Assembly: GCF_009707365.1 (NCBI RefSeq) | Contig: NZ_CP046122.1 | Location: forward strand, 4,340,001-4,404,000 | DNA: 64,000 nt | DNA from: Microlunatus sp. Gsoil 973 | GTDB lineage: Bacteria; Actinomycetota; Actinomycetes; Propionibacteriales; Propionibacteriaceae | Direction of reading: 5' to 3' | Program-made: the position numbers and the translations under genes | Shown: one piece after another, positions 34,977 to 43,456 of the stretch | Layout of the letters: each line of letters opens with the position of its first letter | Position numbering within the stretch: the stretch's first letter is position 1 | Notes under the pieces: generated by a model | The model's input: only the letters and a program-made list of their open reading frames with translations | Told to the model about the DNA's origin: nothing | Database searches by the model: none

Positions 34977-35861
34977 ATGAATTCGCTTCCGTCCGCATCA
35001 ACCCTGCGCATGACGAGTAACGATCTACCGGAGTTGCATGATGGCGCGAACCAGGCCTCCCTAAGGGGCCAGAAAGTCTTCATTCGTGCGACCGCCATAA
35101 AGCTCGGTGCTGTATGTCTCGCGGCCGCGGCCGCTATTCCTCATCTGACTCCCCGCTTCGAGCGAGCGCAAGAGATCGCCGTCGGCGCGTGCTTTCTCGC
35201 GGTTCTCATCGTCGAGGCATTCATCTGGGCAACAAAGCCCGAGCGCAATTGGTATGATGGGCGCGCCATCGCCGAATCTGCAAAGACAATGGCATGGCGA
35301 TTCGCCGTCGGTGCTGCGCCCTATCCAAATAATGATCAGACCGCGCGAACACGACTCATCAAGGATCTGGAGACATTACTAAGTGATGCCCCCGACACGG
35401 ACATCCATCCGTCTCTCAAAATGCCGATCAGTCGAGTGATGGAAGACATTCGTGCCGCAAGTCTGGAGGACCGTCGACAGCTCTATATCCGCGATCGGAT
35501 CGGCAATCAACGCGAGTGGTACACCAGGAATTCGGACATCAATCGGAAGCGCGCAAGCCAGTGGCGCATATTTCTTCTGGTGTTGGAGGGTGTCGCTATC
35601 GTTGGGGCCTTCTTGGGCTACGTCGGTGCAGCCGGCTTTTTCGCTGCGCTGGTAGGCGGGGGCGCAGCTTGGATGGGAGTTCGGCAACATGAGAACACGA
35701 AGCGCGCCTACGCGTTCGCCGCCCACGAGCTGTCCATTGCAGAGGAGATACTTCGGACGGTCCCCGATGAGGCAAGCTGGGCCCAGGCAGTGGCCGACGC
35801 CGAAGAGGCCGTTAGTCGAGAACATACAATGTGGCGAGCATCCAGATCCTCTGCCAGCTAG
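34977..35861 (+). CDS. SLATT/DUF4231 membrane protein, possible effector
   Basis: 294 residues. Hydrophobic helices lie at about 41-57 and 66-86, and again at 196-218 and 219-235, so there are two 2-TM hairpins separated by a soluble helical part. WYDGRAIAESAKTMAWRFA after the first hairpin is the conserved core of DUF4231/SLATT proteins. SLATT proteins are predicted membrane-disrupting effectors that pair with nucleotide-signal systems (SMODS, SLOG) in bacterial immunity. Here no SMODS is present, but a TIR gene ends 6 bp away on the other strand. G/C content is lower than host genes. Confidence 0.75.
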   Translation: MNSLPSASTLRMTSNDLPELHDGANQASLRGQKVFIRATAIKLGAVCLAAAAAIPHLTPRFERAQEIAVGACFLAVLIVEAFIWATKPERNWYDGRAIAESAKTMAWRFAVGAAPYPNNDQTARTRLIKDLETLLSDAPDTDIHPSLKMPISRVMEDIRAASLEDRRQLYIRDRIGNQREWYTRNSDINRKRASQWRIFLLVLEGVAIVGAFLGYVGAAGFFAALVGGGAAWMGVRQHENTKRAYAFAAHELSIAEEILRTVPDEASWAQAVADAEEAVSREHTMWRASRSSAS

Positions 35862-35867
35862 CAGGGC

Positions 35868-36329
35868 CTACCGCGCGCAAGTACTCGCGGAGTTGGTCGG
35901 CATGTTCTGCGCCCTGGCTGTCGCTGCGATGGCGCGTTCCACCGCCGGACCGAACTCATGAATGTCCTCCGGCTTGTCCCAGTCCAGGATCTCTGCGCCG
36001 GCTTCCTTGAGCCCGTCCGGTAGCGGGGCGTTCGGGTCGATCCGGACCCCAAGTAGGGCGTTTCCCTTCTCAAGGCTCCACTTGATCTCCTTTTCGACCC
36101 ACTCACTATTAGCGGTATCCCGTCCAATCAAAACGATCGTCGCGGAAGTACCCTTGATCTGTTCCCGGATCTTCGAGGAGATGTACGTGGGGTCGTGACT
36201 GTTGACTGGATCAAGAAGGTGGCGCATCGACATATCCATCTTTATGTTCTTATTGTACGTCGCCAGATTCAACCCCTTCGCCTTCATCTGATCCGTATGC
36301 TGGTAGCTCAGGAAAACTCGTCGGGCCAT
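35868..36329 (-). CDS. TIR domain protein, ThsB-like
   Basis: 153 residues from ATG 36329, with AGGAGG 5 nt upstream (the GTG at 36335 overlaps that site). The whole protein is one TIR fold of the ThsB/DUF1863 type: RRVFLSYQHTDQ at the N terminus, SSKIREQIKGTSATIVLIGRDT, then SEWVEKEIKWSLEKG holding the probable catalytic Glu. In Thoeris, such TIR proteins sense infection and make an ADP-ribose-derived signal that triggers an effector. No ThsA gene is present. It ends the four-gene minus operon, and the ribosome site abuts the stop of the preceding gene. Confidence 0.8.
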   Translation of the reverse strand: MARRVFLSYQHTDQMKAKGLNLATYNKNIKMDMSMRHLLDPVNSHDPTYISSKIREQIKGTSATIVLIGRDTANSEWVEKEIKWSLEKGNALLGVRIDPNAPLPDGLKEAGAEILDWDKPEDIHEFGPAVERAIAATARAQNMPTNSASTCAR

Positions 36330-36339
36330 TGTCACCTCC

Positions 36340-37116
36340 TCATGCGGGACGAAGGGTCGCCTGACGGCCGCACACTGGACACTTTTTTAAGAGCGCGCGG
36401 TTTTCGATCACATATTCGCACGCGGTGCACCGCCATGCGCCCGTGGGGCTGCTATTCGGTGCGGCCGCGGGCGACTCCTGAACTTGCAAGTACTCCGCGG
36501 CATCTCCCCACCCAAAGCCAGAGACACGCCCCCAGGAAGGATAGGCGAACCCTGTTCTCCATCGAGAAAATTGCTCTAATCGTCGAACCTCATCTACGTA
36601 TGCGAGCGTCCGGTCCTCCGTCTTTTCAATGAGTCCTAATAGGGCAGCCGTTGTATCGCGCGAAATCGGCTTCTGCGTCCGAAACCTGGTTTCAAGCACA
36701 TCACGAAGGGTTTTGCTAGCCTCCGTCGGCTTGATCGGTTCGAAGAACTTAATACGATCCGCCGCGAGCGCGTAGTCTCCCTGCTCTTCGCCGCGGCTGC
36801 CAGGTGCCTGCCATGCAATGTGGTAATAGCCGACCAAAGTTCGACCCAGTCCCTTGCGCGACGTCATGAAGAAGATGTTACTTGCTCCGGTCTTGACTAT
36901 TATTCGACGCATACTGGGCTCGCATGTCGAAAATAGACCATACGTCTGGGTTTCCAGGTTCGGATCGCTCTTATTATCCCCTGGGCGGGTAACGTCTCGG
37001 ACAGGCCATCGCGCTAGCGCATCACTAAGAAACACGGATAGGTATCCGCTCCCAGAGTCGGGAATGGGTTTCCAAGGAGGGGCTGGCGGCTGAACCAGGG
37101 GCGTCGGATCATTCAT
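36340..37116 (-). CDS. Zinc-ribbon protein of the defense-like operon
   Basis: 258 residues. The N-terminal part (about 60-135) is beta-rich, with ASNIFFMTSRKGLGRTLVGYY followed by DYALAADRIKFFEP, a pattern reminiscent of EVE/ASCH-type or nucleotide-modification-associated domains, though I cannot assign it. The C terminus has two CxxC knuckles (WRCTACEY, KKCPVCGRQ), a rubredoxin-like zinc ribbon. ATG 37116 overlaps the MazG-like stop by 4 bp. It may recognise nucleic acid or modified nucleotides for the TIR partner, but this is inference. Confidence 0.6.
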   Translation of the reverse strand: MNDPTPLVQPPAPPWKPIPDSGSGYLSVFLSDALARWPVRDVTRPGDNKSDPNLETQTYGLFSTCEPSMRRIIVKTGASNIFFMTSRKGLGRTLVGYYHIAWQAPGSRGEEQGDYALAADRIKFFEPIKPTEASKTLRDVLETRFRTQKPISRDTTAALLGLIEKTEDRTLAYVDEVRRLEQFSRWRTGFAYPSWGRVSGFGWGDAAEYLQVQESPAAAPNSSPTGAWRCTACEYVIENRALLKKCPVCGRQATLRPA

Positions 37117-38453
37117 AGCAGCGCGCTCACATCACGATCGCCTAGTTTGCGCGGAGGCAATTTGCTGTACGACAGGGATCGTTGATCGAGGTCCGCCAAG
37201 ACGTACCCACCGTGACCTGCGGCCAAAGCGCGAAACACCCCAAAACCTTGGCTGATGGCACGCCGCCATAGCCATGCAGGCATTCGTGAGACCTCCAGGT
37301 CTTCAAGCACCGTAGTCATCATCTCGACCGCCTCGTCAGGCACCAACCTTGGGTTCGCATACCAACTCGCTTCCTCTGCGCGCTTGGCCAACAAGGCGGC
37401 CAGGCCCTCCTCGGCGAAGACCGCGCGAGCTCCATCCTCATTTTCATCAACCTGAGGGTCACTCTTGCGCTTCAGCCGCAATAGGCTCCGCAGATTCGGC
37501 GACCAGCCCATAACCGCCATGAAGCCCAGGTGGACGGCATCGTGGTAGCGATAATCGTCGTTCACGCTTGAGTTGTCGGTAACAACATCCCCGAGCTGTG
37601 CGCCCACTTGAAAGCCGCGCGACCTTCCGTTTGCCATTTCGACGGGACCGCACGGATACGCGTTGGGGTCCACATCGACGAGTGTCATCGACACGGCTGG
37701 CCTTCCTGAACTCCTAGACTCTTGAAACTTCAGCAACAGACGCCGCGGGAAACGCTCGGTGGTCGGGTAGCCGCTGTCCAGCACCAGTAGAGACGTGGCA
37801 GGGTCGAGACTCTCCTCGATCGACGCTCGGGCCACCCTCGCTAGCTCAAGGTCTGCTTCCGCGAGTTCTTCGAGTTGAAGTGTCGCGTGGGTTGCCACCG
37901 CCGCGAGGTACCAGAGCAGGTCACCTAGCTCCTCTTCCACGAAATCAGGCCACGACAACGACACCTCGTCACCCCTGTAGCGCTTCTTCAGTGTGACAAG
38001 CAGACTCCCCATCTCGCCCGCGAGACCGAGAATAGGAACGCTGAGCGCGAGCGGATCAAGGCCATCCTTCGCCTGCTGATCTGTGTGCCTTGCGAGACGC
38101 TGGTATGCCCCAAGGCTCAAAGACTCACCTGCATCGGGCACATCCGGAAGCCCTGGCATACCCAACGACTTCGCCCTCAGGTCAATCTTTCGGAGGTTCC
38201 GGTGGGCAATTTCGTTCAGCGTCAACCTGTCATGCGCAGCAACCAGCGCGACCCAACGAAGCACCTCACCTAGATGCCGGCCCACCCGAGAACGATTGGG
38301 CCCCGCTCCAACCTCTTCGCGTAGATACGCCTGGTGAGCGTCAGCCAGGGAGCCGACCTGAGCCGCAACGCCCAAGAGCGGCACGATCTCGTGCTGAAAG
38401 TCCGCATCCCACGCTGCGCTCCGCGCCATCGCTTGGTAGTCGTCGAAATCCAC
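37113..38453 (-). CDS. Large MazG-like nucleotide pyrophosphohydrolase
   Basis: 446 residues from GTG 38453 (VDFDDYQ, preceded by GGGGGT); the frame extends to GTG 38495. Residues about 1-95 form a degenerate MazG-like helical unit. Residues about 110-200 form a second one with the metal-binding pattern GLAGEMGSLL and EEELGDLLWYLAAVA. The C-terminal half has VGAQLGDVVTDNSSVNDD, YHDAVHLGFMAVMGWSP, KRKSDP and DENEDGARAVFAEEG, conserved in a family of long MazG proteins. MazG enzymes hydrolyse NTPs or dNTPs to the monophosphate. In this operon it may remove altered nucleotides or deplete the pool. Confidence 0.75.
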   Translation of the reverse strand: MDFDDYQAMARSAAWDADFQHEIVPLLGVAAQVGSLADAHQAYLREEVGAGPNRSRVGRHLGEVLRWVALVAAHDRLTLNEIAHRNLRKIDLRAKSLGMPGLPDVPDAGESLSLGAYQRLARHTDQQAKDGLDPLALSVPILGLAGEMGSLLVTLKKRYRGDEVSLSWPDFVEEELGDLLWYLAAVATHATLQLEELAEADLELARVARASIEESLDPATSLLVLDSGYPTTERFPRRLLLKFQESRSSGRPAVSMTLVDVDPNAYPCGPVEMANGRSRGFQVGAQLGDVVTDNSSVNDDYRYHDAVHLGFMAVMGWSPNLRSLLRLKRKSDPQVDENEDGARAVFAEEGLAALLAKRAEEASWYANPRLVPDEAVEMMTTVLEDLEVSRMPAWLWRRAISQGFGVFRALAAGHGGYVLADLDQRSLSYSKLPPRKLGDRDVSALL

Positions 38454-38495
38454 CTTACCCCCGATACGGCGCCAAACTGTACATCTATCTAACAC

Positions 38496-39575
38496 CTACT
38501 TCCTCGCGTTCACACCCCATTTGGGAGGAAACCATGGCTCAGGGATCGATCCCGTCGGCCGGAACAACTGCTTGATGCGCGTCCTCCTGCTAAGCCCGTT
38601 GACCTCGGGGTGAGTCGCGCGTGTATACTTATCGGTTTCGCAGAATAGGTTCTGGCAATCGACCAGAGTCAGTGGACGCTTCCCTCCGAGCCGATCGAAT
38701 CGGAGGCCCAGGCGGGCGAAATGCTCATCCTGGCTTTCACTCATATATCTGATGATCTGTGACGCATTACGTACCGCAGCCGCGCCGAAGCACTTAGCGA
38801 TGCCATCTCGCGCTCCAGGACCAGCAACAACGAAATCCATCTCGCTGAAGTCCAGTACCGTCGAGTAGTTCAGGTCAATCACGAATTGGTACGCAAGAAA
38901 ATCGCCGATCCCCGAGTAAGATCGGAGAAGGTCAAAGGCTTCCTTCATAGACCCGCACGACAGCAACTTGTCCGAAAGGTTCTCCTCGACCATCCGAGCA
39001 AGGAGCAACAAATGATTCGATGCCTTTCGTGCGGCGCCCATCGCGGGCTGAGGTATCACGTAGGCGGCAGAATATATGGGACGAGTCAGTGAAAGCTCGA
39101 GGAGGTATTCAGCCCAACTGCGTGGCTCAAAAGAAGCGAGAGATATTGTACCAAATTCTCGCTCAAGGGCACCCCATGTCGATATCCGATTGAAGAACTT
39201 AAAGAGCAATATTCGAAATACGAGTTGTGCGGGCTCCCGAGGTCCACAATATGCTACATGGCGGATGAGGAACTGACTAACCCTGTCTGTCGCTCGGTAG
39301 CAGTTTGTAAATCGATATCGTGCTATTGTCGCATCGGTGGTCCAAGGCGGCACCTCGCCTAATAGCCGTCTTTGATAGGCTGATTGCCGAGCGGCCGCAA
39401 ACCTCCAGTATGTGTCAAAAACGCGAGACCGAGGGAGTTCTCCGATTAGACTAACTCCGTCGGCATTGACGTATCGCCGTGGAATCCGGGTACCCGGCAA
39501 ACCGTCGGCCACCGTACGCTCTGAAATCGGCGCACCCCGGCTGGAACGGATCGATGTCGTCAGCTTCGGCGTCAC
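38496..39575 (-). CDS. Putative DNA-base hypermodification/glycosylase-like protein
   Basis: About 359 residues from GTG 39575; a later start is possible because the first 25 codons look like spacer. FTNCYRATDRVSQFLIRHV, then RILLFKFFNRISTWGALE and LRSYSGIGDFLAYQFVIDLNYS match what I recall of the helical HhH-glycosylase-like domain in phage 5-hmdU DNA kinases and alpha-glutamyl/putrescinyl-thymine pyrophosphorylases. No P-loop kinase motif is present. It is the first gene of the operon. A role on modified DNA bases is likely from the family, but the direction (making or detecting) is unknown. Confidence 0.65.
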   Translation of the reverse strand: MTPKLTTSIRSSRGAPISERTVADGLPGTRIPRRYVNADGVSLIGELPRSRVFDTYWRFAAARQSAYQRRLLGEVPPWTTDATIARYRFTNCYRATDRVSQFLIRHVAYCGPREPAQLVFRILLFKFFNRISTWGALEREFGTISLASFEPRSWAEYLLELSLTRPIYSAAYVIPQPAMGAARKASNHLLLLARMVEENLSDKLLSCGSMKEAFDLLRSYSGIGDFLAYQFVIDLNYSTVLDFSEMDFVVAGPGARDGIAKCFGAAAVRNASQIIRYMSESQDEHFARLGLRFDRLGGKRPLTLVDCQNLFCETDKYTRATHPEVNGLSRRTRIKQLFRPTGSIPEPWFPPKWGVNARK

Positions 39576-40130
39576 GCCGCCACCCTAAGCGGCGACGCAC
39601 GACATCGCGGCCGACTCGGCGACTCGTCGCTCGACTAGTCGCCGTCACGGGAGAACTTTCCTTACTGGTTCAAGGCGCGCCTTCGGCGCGGCGGCCGAGC
39701 CCGGGCACCCCGGGGCCCCGCCTCGCTCCGCTCGGCACCCCAGGGACCCCACCCGGGCACGGCCGCGCACAAGAGAAGGGACGCCCCGACCCCGAATGGT
39801 CAACACGCCCAACAAACCGATCAGGTGATTTCGATGCCCAGGTCTGCCGATCAACTCACCTCCGAGCCGCCGACCCGACCGCTCATGATCACTCGGCACC
39901 GGCCGACGTCAAGAGCGCCTTCGGCGGCCAAGGCTTCCGCTCCGCTCCACACTTGACCCCGGCCGGTGCCGAGCGATTGGCTGGCTATCGGGTCGGCGGC
40001 TCTCCTTGGCCGGCTGGGAAAAGATGTGGGGAAACATCGGTCTAGAAGGCATATCAGAAAACGGATACCGACGAACGTCCACGGACACTCCGCCAGCGTG
40101 AAAGCCCAATCCACACACGACTCCGAGGTC
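39576..40130. other. Non-coding right end of the AICE
   Basis: No convincing gene. It holds the presumed promoter of the defense-like operon, and several inverted repeats: GGCGACT (39618-39624) with AGTCGCC (39637-39643), AAGGCGCGCCTT near 39670, and GC-rich hairpins near 39715-39745. The last 100 bp are richer in A/T and lead directly into attR. Either an origin or integrase arm sites could lie here. Confidence 0.5.
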
Positions 40131-40169
40131 TCTGCGGGTTGTGGGTTCGAGTCCCACGGGGCCCACCCA
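40131..40169 (+). repeat. attR (39-bp direct repeat)
   Basis: An exact copy of 27160-27198, holding the T arm and 3' acceptor strand of tRNA-Lys without the 5' half. The queA gene of the host begins (3' end) 31 bp beyond. Confidence 0.95.
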
Positions 40170-40200
40170 GCAGGGGTGAACCTGCCACGTCGGTCCGCAC

Positions 40201-41256
40201 TCAAGGCAGCAATAGTGCGCTGTCACCGAACTCGTGCCAGAGATAGCCGTTGGAAACCGCGGCGTCGTAGGCGCGCTGAGCCAGCTCAGCGCCTGCGACG
40301 GCTTCGACCAGCAGCAGATGCGATGCTCCCGGGTCGTGCCAGCCGGTGATCAGCCCGTCGACGATCCGAGGGGGATTGGCAGGGGTGACCACCCGTTCGG
40401 TCCAACCGACGCGCTCCGTCACCAAGCCGTCGCTGTCCACGGCTGACTCCAGCGCCCTGGTGGCGGTGGTGCCGACCGCGATGATTCGACCACCGGCAGC
40501 CTTCGTGGCATTGACCAGGCGCGCGGTCGCGGCGCCGACTTCGTATCGCTCTGGTTGCGGCGCCTCGCCGGCCTCCTGCGAGCTGAGGCCGGTGTGCAGG
40601 GTGATCGGGGCGATGCCCATGCCCAGCGCCACCAGCCGGGTCACCAGGTCGGTGGTGAAGGGCCTGCCCGCTGACGGCATCTCGGCACTCCCCGGCCGGA
40701 TCGCGAAGACACTCTGATAGGCGGCGAGCGGATAATCGCGATCCAGATAGCCGTACGAGATGGCCCGGCCGTTCCGCTCCAGCACCTCCGGCAGCGGACC
40801 GTCGACTGCTGCCCGCCAGAGCCGGTTGCCATCACGGACCGGTGACGAGCGCCGCGGATACGGCGACAGCAGAGTCATGGTCACGTCGTGGGCCCGCACG
40901 ATGTCACCCTCGCCGGCATCGAGCACGGCTCGACGCGCGTCCGGCGCGGTTCGGATCTCGACCACTCTGGATCCGTCGTCCAGCCGGGTGGCGACGTGCA
41001 CAACCACCTGTCCCCGACCGAGCAGTTCGGCATCCATCTGGCCGGCAATGGTGGCGCTGTTGTTGACCACCAGCAGATCACCGGCATGCAGGTGTTCGGC
41101 CAGCTCAGCAAACCTCGTGTGGGTGATGCCGGCCCGTTGCGCGACCAGCAGTCGTACGCCGTCCCTGGTCAGTCCGCGGTATTCGGGCGGTGCCGGCGCC
41201 GTGGTCGAATCCGGGGCGGTGAAGTGGATCGTTGCGCGTTCGGTGAGGACGGTCAT
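40201..41256 (-). CDS. queA: S-adenosylmethionine:tRNA ribosyltransferase-isomerase
   Basis: 351 residues, a complete QueA. It transfers the ribosyl part of AdoMet to preQ1 at tRNA wobble position 34 in queuosine synthesis. Conserved segments are PPEYRGLTRDGVRLLVAQ, GDLLVVNNSATIAGQM, ISYGYLDRDYPLAAYQSVFA, PSAGRPFT, GIAPITLHTGLSS and the end AVAGAELAQRAYDAAVSNGYLWHEFGD in shorter blocks. Its ATG overlaps the SDR stop by 4 bp. No other queuosine genes are in the window. Confidence 0.93.
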   Translation of the reverse strand: MTVLTERATIHFTAPDSTTAPAPPEYRGLTRDGVRLLVAQRAGITHTRFAELAEHLHAGDLLVVNNSATIAGQMDAELLGRGQVVVHVATRLDDGSRVVEIRTAPDARRAVLDAGEGDIVRAHDVTMTLLSPYPRRSSPVRDGNRLWRAAVDGPLPEVLERNGRAISYGYLDRDYPLAAYQSVFAIRPGSAEMPSAGRPFTTDLVTRLVALGMGIAPITLHTGLSSQEAGEAPQPERYEVGAATARLVNATKAAGGRIIAVGTTATRALESAVDSDGLVTERVGWTERVVTPANPPRIVDGLITGWHDPGASHLLLVEAVAGAELAQRAYDAAVSNGYLWHEFGDSALLLP

Positions 41257-41996
41257 CGGGACACCGCGGCAGACTCTTCGGATCGCTGCTGCGCAGCGCC
41301 GTCCGTCGGGCTGCCGGCCCCACTGTCGGCATCGAAGTCGGCGGCTCGATATCGGCCATTGGGCGGACGTCGCTCGAGCAGTGCGAGCAGCTGCGGCACC
41401 ACGGTCTCGGGCAACGGCCGGTCGGAGATGTCCTCGCCCGGGAACGCGGCCTGGTGCATGGCGGTCCGCATGTCACCCGGGTCGATCGCGTACGCCGAGA
41501 TCGCGGAACCCTCGGCACCGAACTGCAGCGTGATGTGGTCAAGTGCGGCCTTCGAGGCCCCGTAGGCACCCCAACCCGGGTAGTGCTCGACAGCCGCGTC
41601 GGAAGAGATGGACACCAGAATCCCGGCGCTTGCCTTGAGTGTCGGAAGCAGATTGGCGGTCAGCAACAGCGGGGCGATCACGTTGGGTCGCCAGATGGCC
41701 GTCATCTCCTCGGCGCCGATCTCTGCCAAGGCCGGTAGCGGGGTCGGTCCCAGATCGCTGGCGTTGTGCACCAACAGGTCAAGCCGGCCCTGGCGTCCGA
41801 CCTCGGCAACCAGCGCGTCCCGGTGATCAGCATCGCCGATATCGCCGGCGATTGTGATCACTCCCGGGTCGCGTACCTGGTCAAGAGCCTCGGAGTGTCG
41901 GGCGTCGGTGATCACCGTCCAGCCGCGAGCGGCCAGCGCGCCTACCAGGGCTCGACCGAGCCCCGCCGAACCCCCGGTGACAAGTGCTACGGACAT
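41253..41996 (-). CDS. Short-chain dehydrogenase/reductase next to queA
   Basis: 247 residues from ATG 41996, preceded by GGAAGGAATCCG. TGGSAGLG binds the cofactor, HNASDLG takes the NNAG place, the active-site Ser is in VSISSDAA and the Tyr-Lys pair in YGASKAALD. The C-terminal 25 residues are polar and disordered. It overlaps queA by 4 bp, so the two are coupled. The substrate is unknown, and a role in queuosine metabolism is not supported by sequence. Confidence 0.85.
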   Translation of the reverse strand: MSVALVTGGSAGLGRALVGALAARGWTVITDARHSEALDQVRDPGVITIAGDIGDADHRDALVAEVGRQGRLDLLVHNASDLGPTPLPALAEIGAEEMTAIWRPNVIAPLLLTANLLPTLKASAGILVSISSDAAVEHYPGWGAYGASKAALDHITLQFGAEGSAISAYAIDPGDMRTAMHQAAFPGEDISDRPLPETVVPQLLALLERRPPNGRYRAADFDADSGAGSPTDGAAQQRSEESAAVSR

Positions 41997-42100
41997 CGGA
42001 TTCCTTCCGCGATGGGATACCCAGTCAGTATGAAAGCTGAAGTGCACTTCACATCAAGGGATTCGATCGGGGTATCTGCGCGACCGGTGTTCCGAGCGGT

Positions 42101-42652
42101 TCAGGAGGGAGCGGACGCCGGCCAACATTCGGTCAGGACCCGCCGCACCACCTCGTCGAGGGTCTCGGCCGGTCCGACGACCTGCTCGTCCAAACCGGCG
42201 ATGGGTTGGAATCCGCGCCACCATTGGCGCATCTGTGTCTCCCCGAACTCGGTTGCCACCGGTTTGGTCGCGTGTCGGCGAAGAGTTTCTGGGAACGACA
42301 GGTCCCAAATGTAGGAACGGGAAATGCCACGGTGGTCCGCCACCAGCTGGACCAGCATGTCGGCGTACCTTCCGGCGTTCAGGATGCCCTCGATGATCAC
42401 GTCCATGCCGCGATCGAGAAGGTGCCGCGTGATCATTTCGATCAGCGCGATCGGCAGGCCGCCCTGGTCATCACCGGTGGCCAGGATCTGCCGCCTGATC
42501 ACGTCCTGGCCGATGATCGCCACCGAACCGGCCGGTCTCGCCGCGCGGACCGCTGCCGCCACGGTCGACTTGCCCGACCCGCTGTTGCCACGCAGGGTGA
42601 TCAGACGCGTCGTTGCCGAGCCGACGGCTCCTGGTGTAGGGCGATTCGTCAC
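42101..42652 (-). CDS. P-loop kinase, zeta-toxin/AAA-like
   Basis: 183 residues from GTG 42652 (an earlier GTG at 42694 would reach towards the divergent gene). LITLRGNSGSGKSTVA is the Walker A motif, followed by VAIIGQDVIRRQIL and GMDVIIEGIL, as in small-molecule kinases and zeta-toxin-like ATPases annotated for actinobacteria. The C-terminal region is WRGF and DEQVVGPAETLDEVV. No antitoxin gene is adjacent, so a toxin role is unlikely. Divergent from the methyltransferase at 42711. Confidence 0.75.
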   Translation of the reverse strand: MTNRPTPGAVGSATTRLITLRGNSGSGKSTVAAAVRAARPAGSVAIIGQDVIRRQILATGDDQGGLPIALIEMITRHLLDRGMDVIIEGILNAGRYADMLVQLVADHRGISRSYIWDLSFPETLRRHATKPVATEFGETQMRQWWRGFQPIAGLDEQVVGPAETLDEVVRRVLTECWPASAPS

Positions 42653-42710
42653 CCGGTCGATTCTGCACGATGCCGGTCTCCCGGTGGTTCGCACCGGCCA
42701 TACTGCTCTG

Positions 42711-43439
42711 GTGTCTGGTCGCTATTACGAAGCTGAGCATTTCGAGGCGTACGCACGCCTGCGCCGCGAAGGCCTCAACCAGTGGAGTGATCTGCACCCC
42801 TGTGATCGAACGGGCGGATATGACGACATCCAGTCCCGTCCCTTCCTTGATCGCGTGTTGCCGACCGGCGGCGAGGTCCAAGGCCGCCGGGTTCTCGAGT
42901 ACGGCTGCGGTACCGGTGGCGCGGCCTGTTATCTGGCGCAGCGGGGCTTTCGGGTCGATGCCGTCGATCTCGTGCCGGATGCGATCGAGTTGGCCCGGCG
43001 CCGAGCGGCCGAACGTGGGTTGGAGATCCTGTTCGCCGTGCAGGATGTGTGTCATTGGACCGACGTCGGTGATCGGTTCGACTACGTGATCGACATCTTT
43101 TGCCTGCAATCGATCGTCACCGACGACGACCGTGCCAGGCTTCTGAGCGCTGTGCGTACCCGGCTCAAGCCAGATGGGCGCTACCTGATCAGTACGGCGA
43201 TGTTCGAGCCGGAGCGGGTCTACGACGACAATGATCATTACGACCAGAGCACCGGAATCGTGTGGACGCGAGTGCCGAAAGAGGTCGCCGATGCAGTGCG
43301 GCTGGGTGACTCCTGGTTCGTCCCGAATCGGCGGCACCTGGCGGCAGCGGCACTGCGCCGGGAACTGGAACGCCATCAGTTCACAGTCCTCGAGCAGTCC
43401 GGTCGGTTCGGCGGTGAACTGGTCTGTACGCCTAATTGA
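42711..43439 (+). CDS. Class I SAM-dependent methyltransferase
   Basis: 242 residues from GTG 42711. VLEYGCGTGGAACYLA is motif I, VDAVDLVPDAIELA motif II, and FDYVIDIFCLQSIV motif IV. The N-terminal YYEAEHFEAYARLRREGLNQW precedes the Rossmann fold. The acceptor is unknown; it belongs to the general small-molecule methyltransferases (Methyltransf_11/25 type). Confidence 0.85.
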   Translation: MSGRYYEAEHFEAYARLRREGLNQWSDLHPCDRTGGYDDIQSRPFLDRVLPTGGEVQGRRVLEYGCGTGGAACYLAQRGFRVDAVDLVPDAIELARRRAAERGLEILFAVQDVCHWTDVGDRFDYVIDIFCLQSIVTDDDRARLLSAVRTRLKPDGRYLISTAMFEPERVYDDNDHYDQSTGIVWTRVPKEVADAVRLGDSWFVPNRRHLAAAALRRELERHQFTVLEQSGRFGGELVCTPN

Positions 43440-43456
43440 TCATGACGGGCACGCGC

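Larger units (their letters stand above)
27160..40169. mobile_element. AICE integrated in tRNA-Lys, 13.0 kb
   Basis: A perfect 39-bp direct repeat (27160-27198 and 40131-40169) covering the tRNA-Lys 3' end marks both ends. Inside are tyrosine integrase, excisionase, RepSA-type initiator, FtsK/TraB-like translocase, WhiB-like and SCO3933/Pra-like genes in one minus-strand operon, the known core of actinomycete integrative and conjugative elements such as pSAM2. The right 6 kb holds cargo with a visibly lower G/C and more A/T-ending codons (34.9-39.5 kb), which suggests an outside origin for the cargo. Confidence 0.92.

Noticed and set aside
42101..42652. Zeta toxin of a toxin-antitoxin pair
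   Set aside because: The P-loop kinase has no adjacent small antitoxin gene, so a general kinase is more likely.
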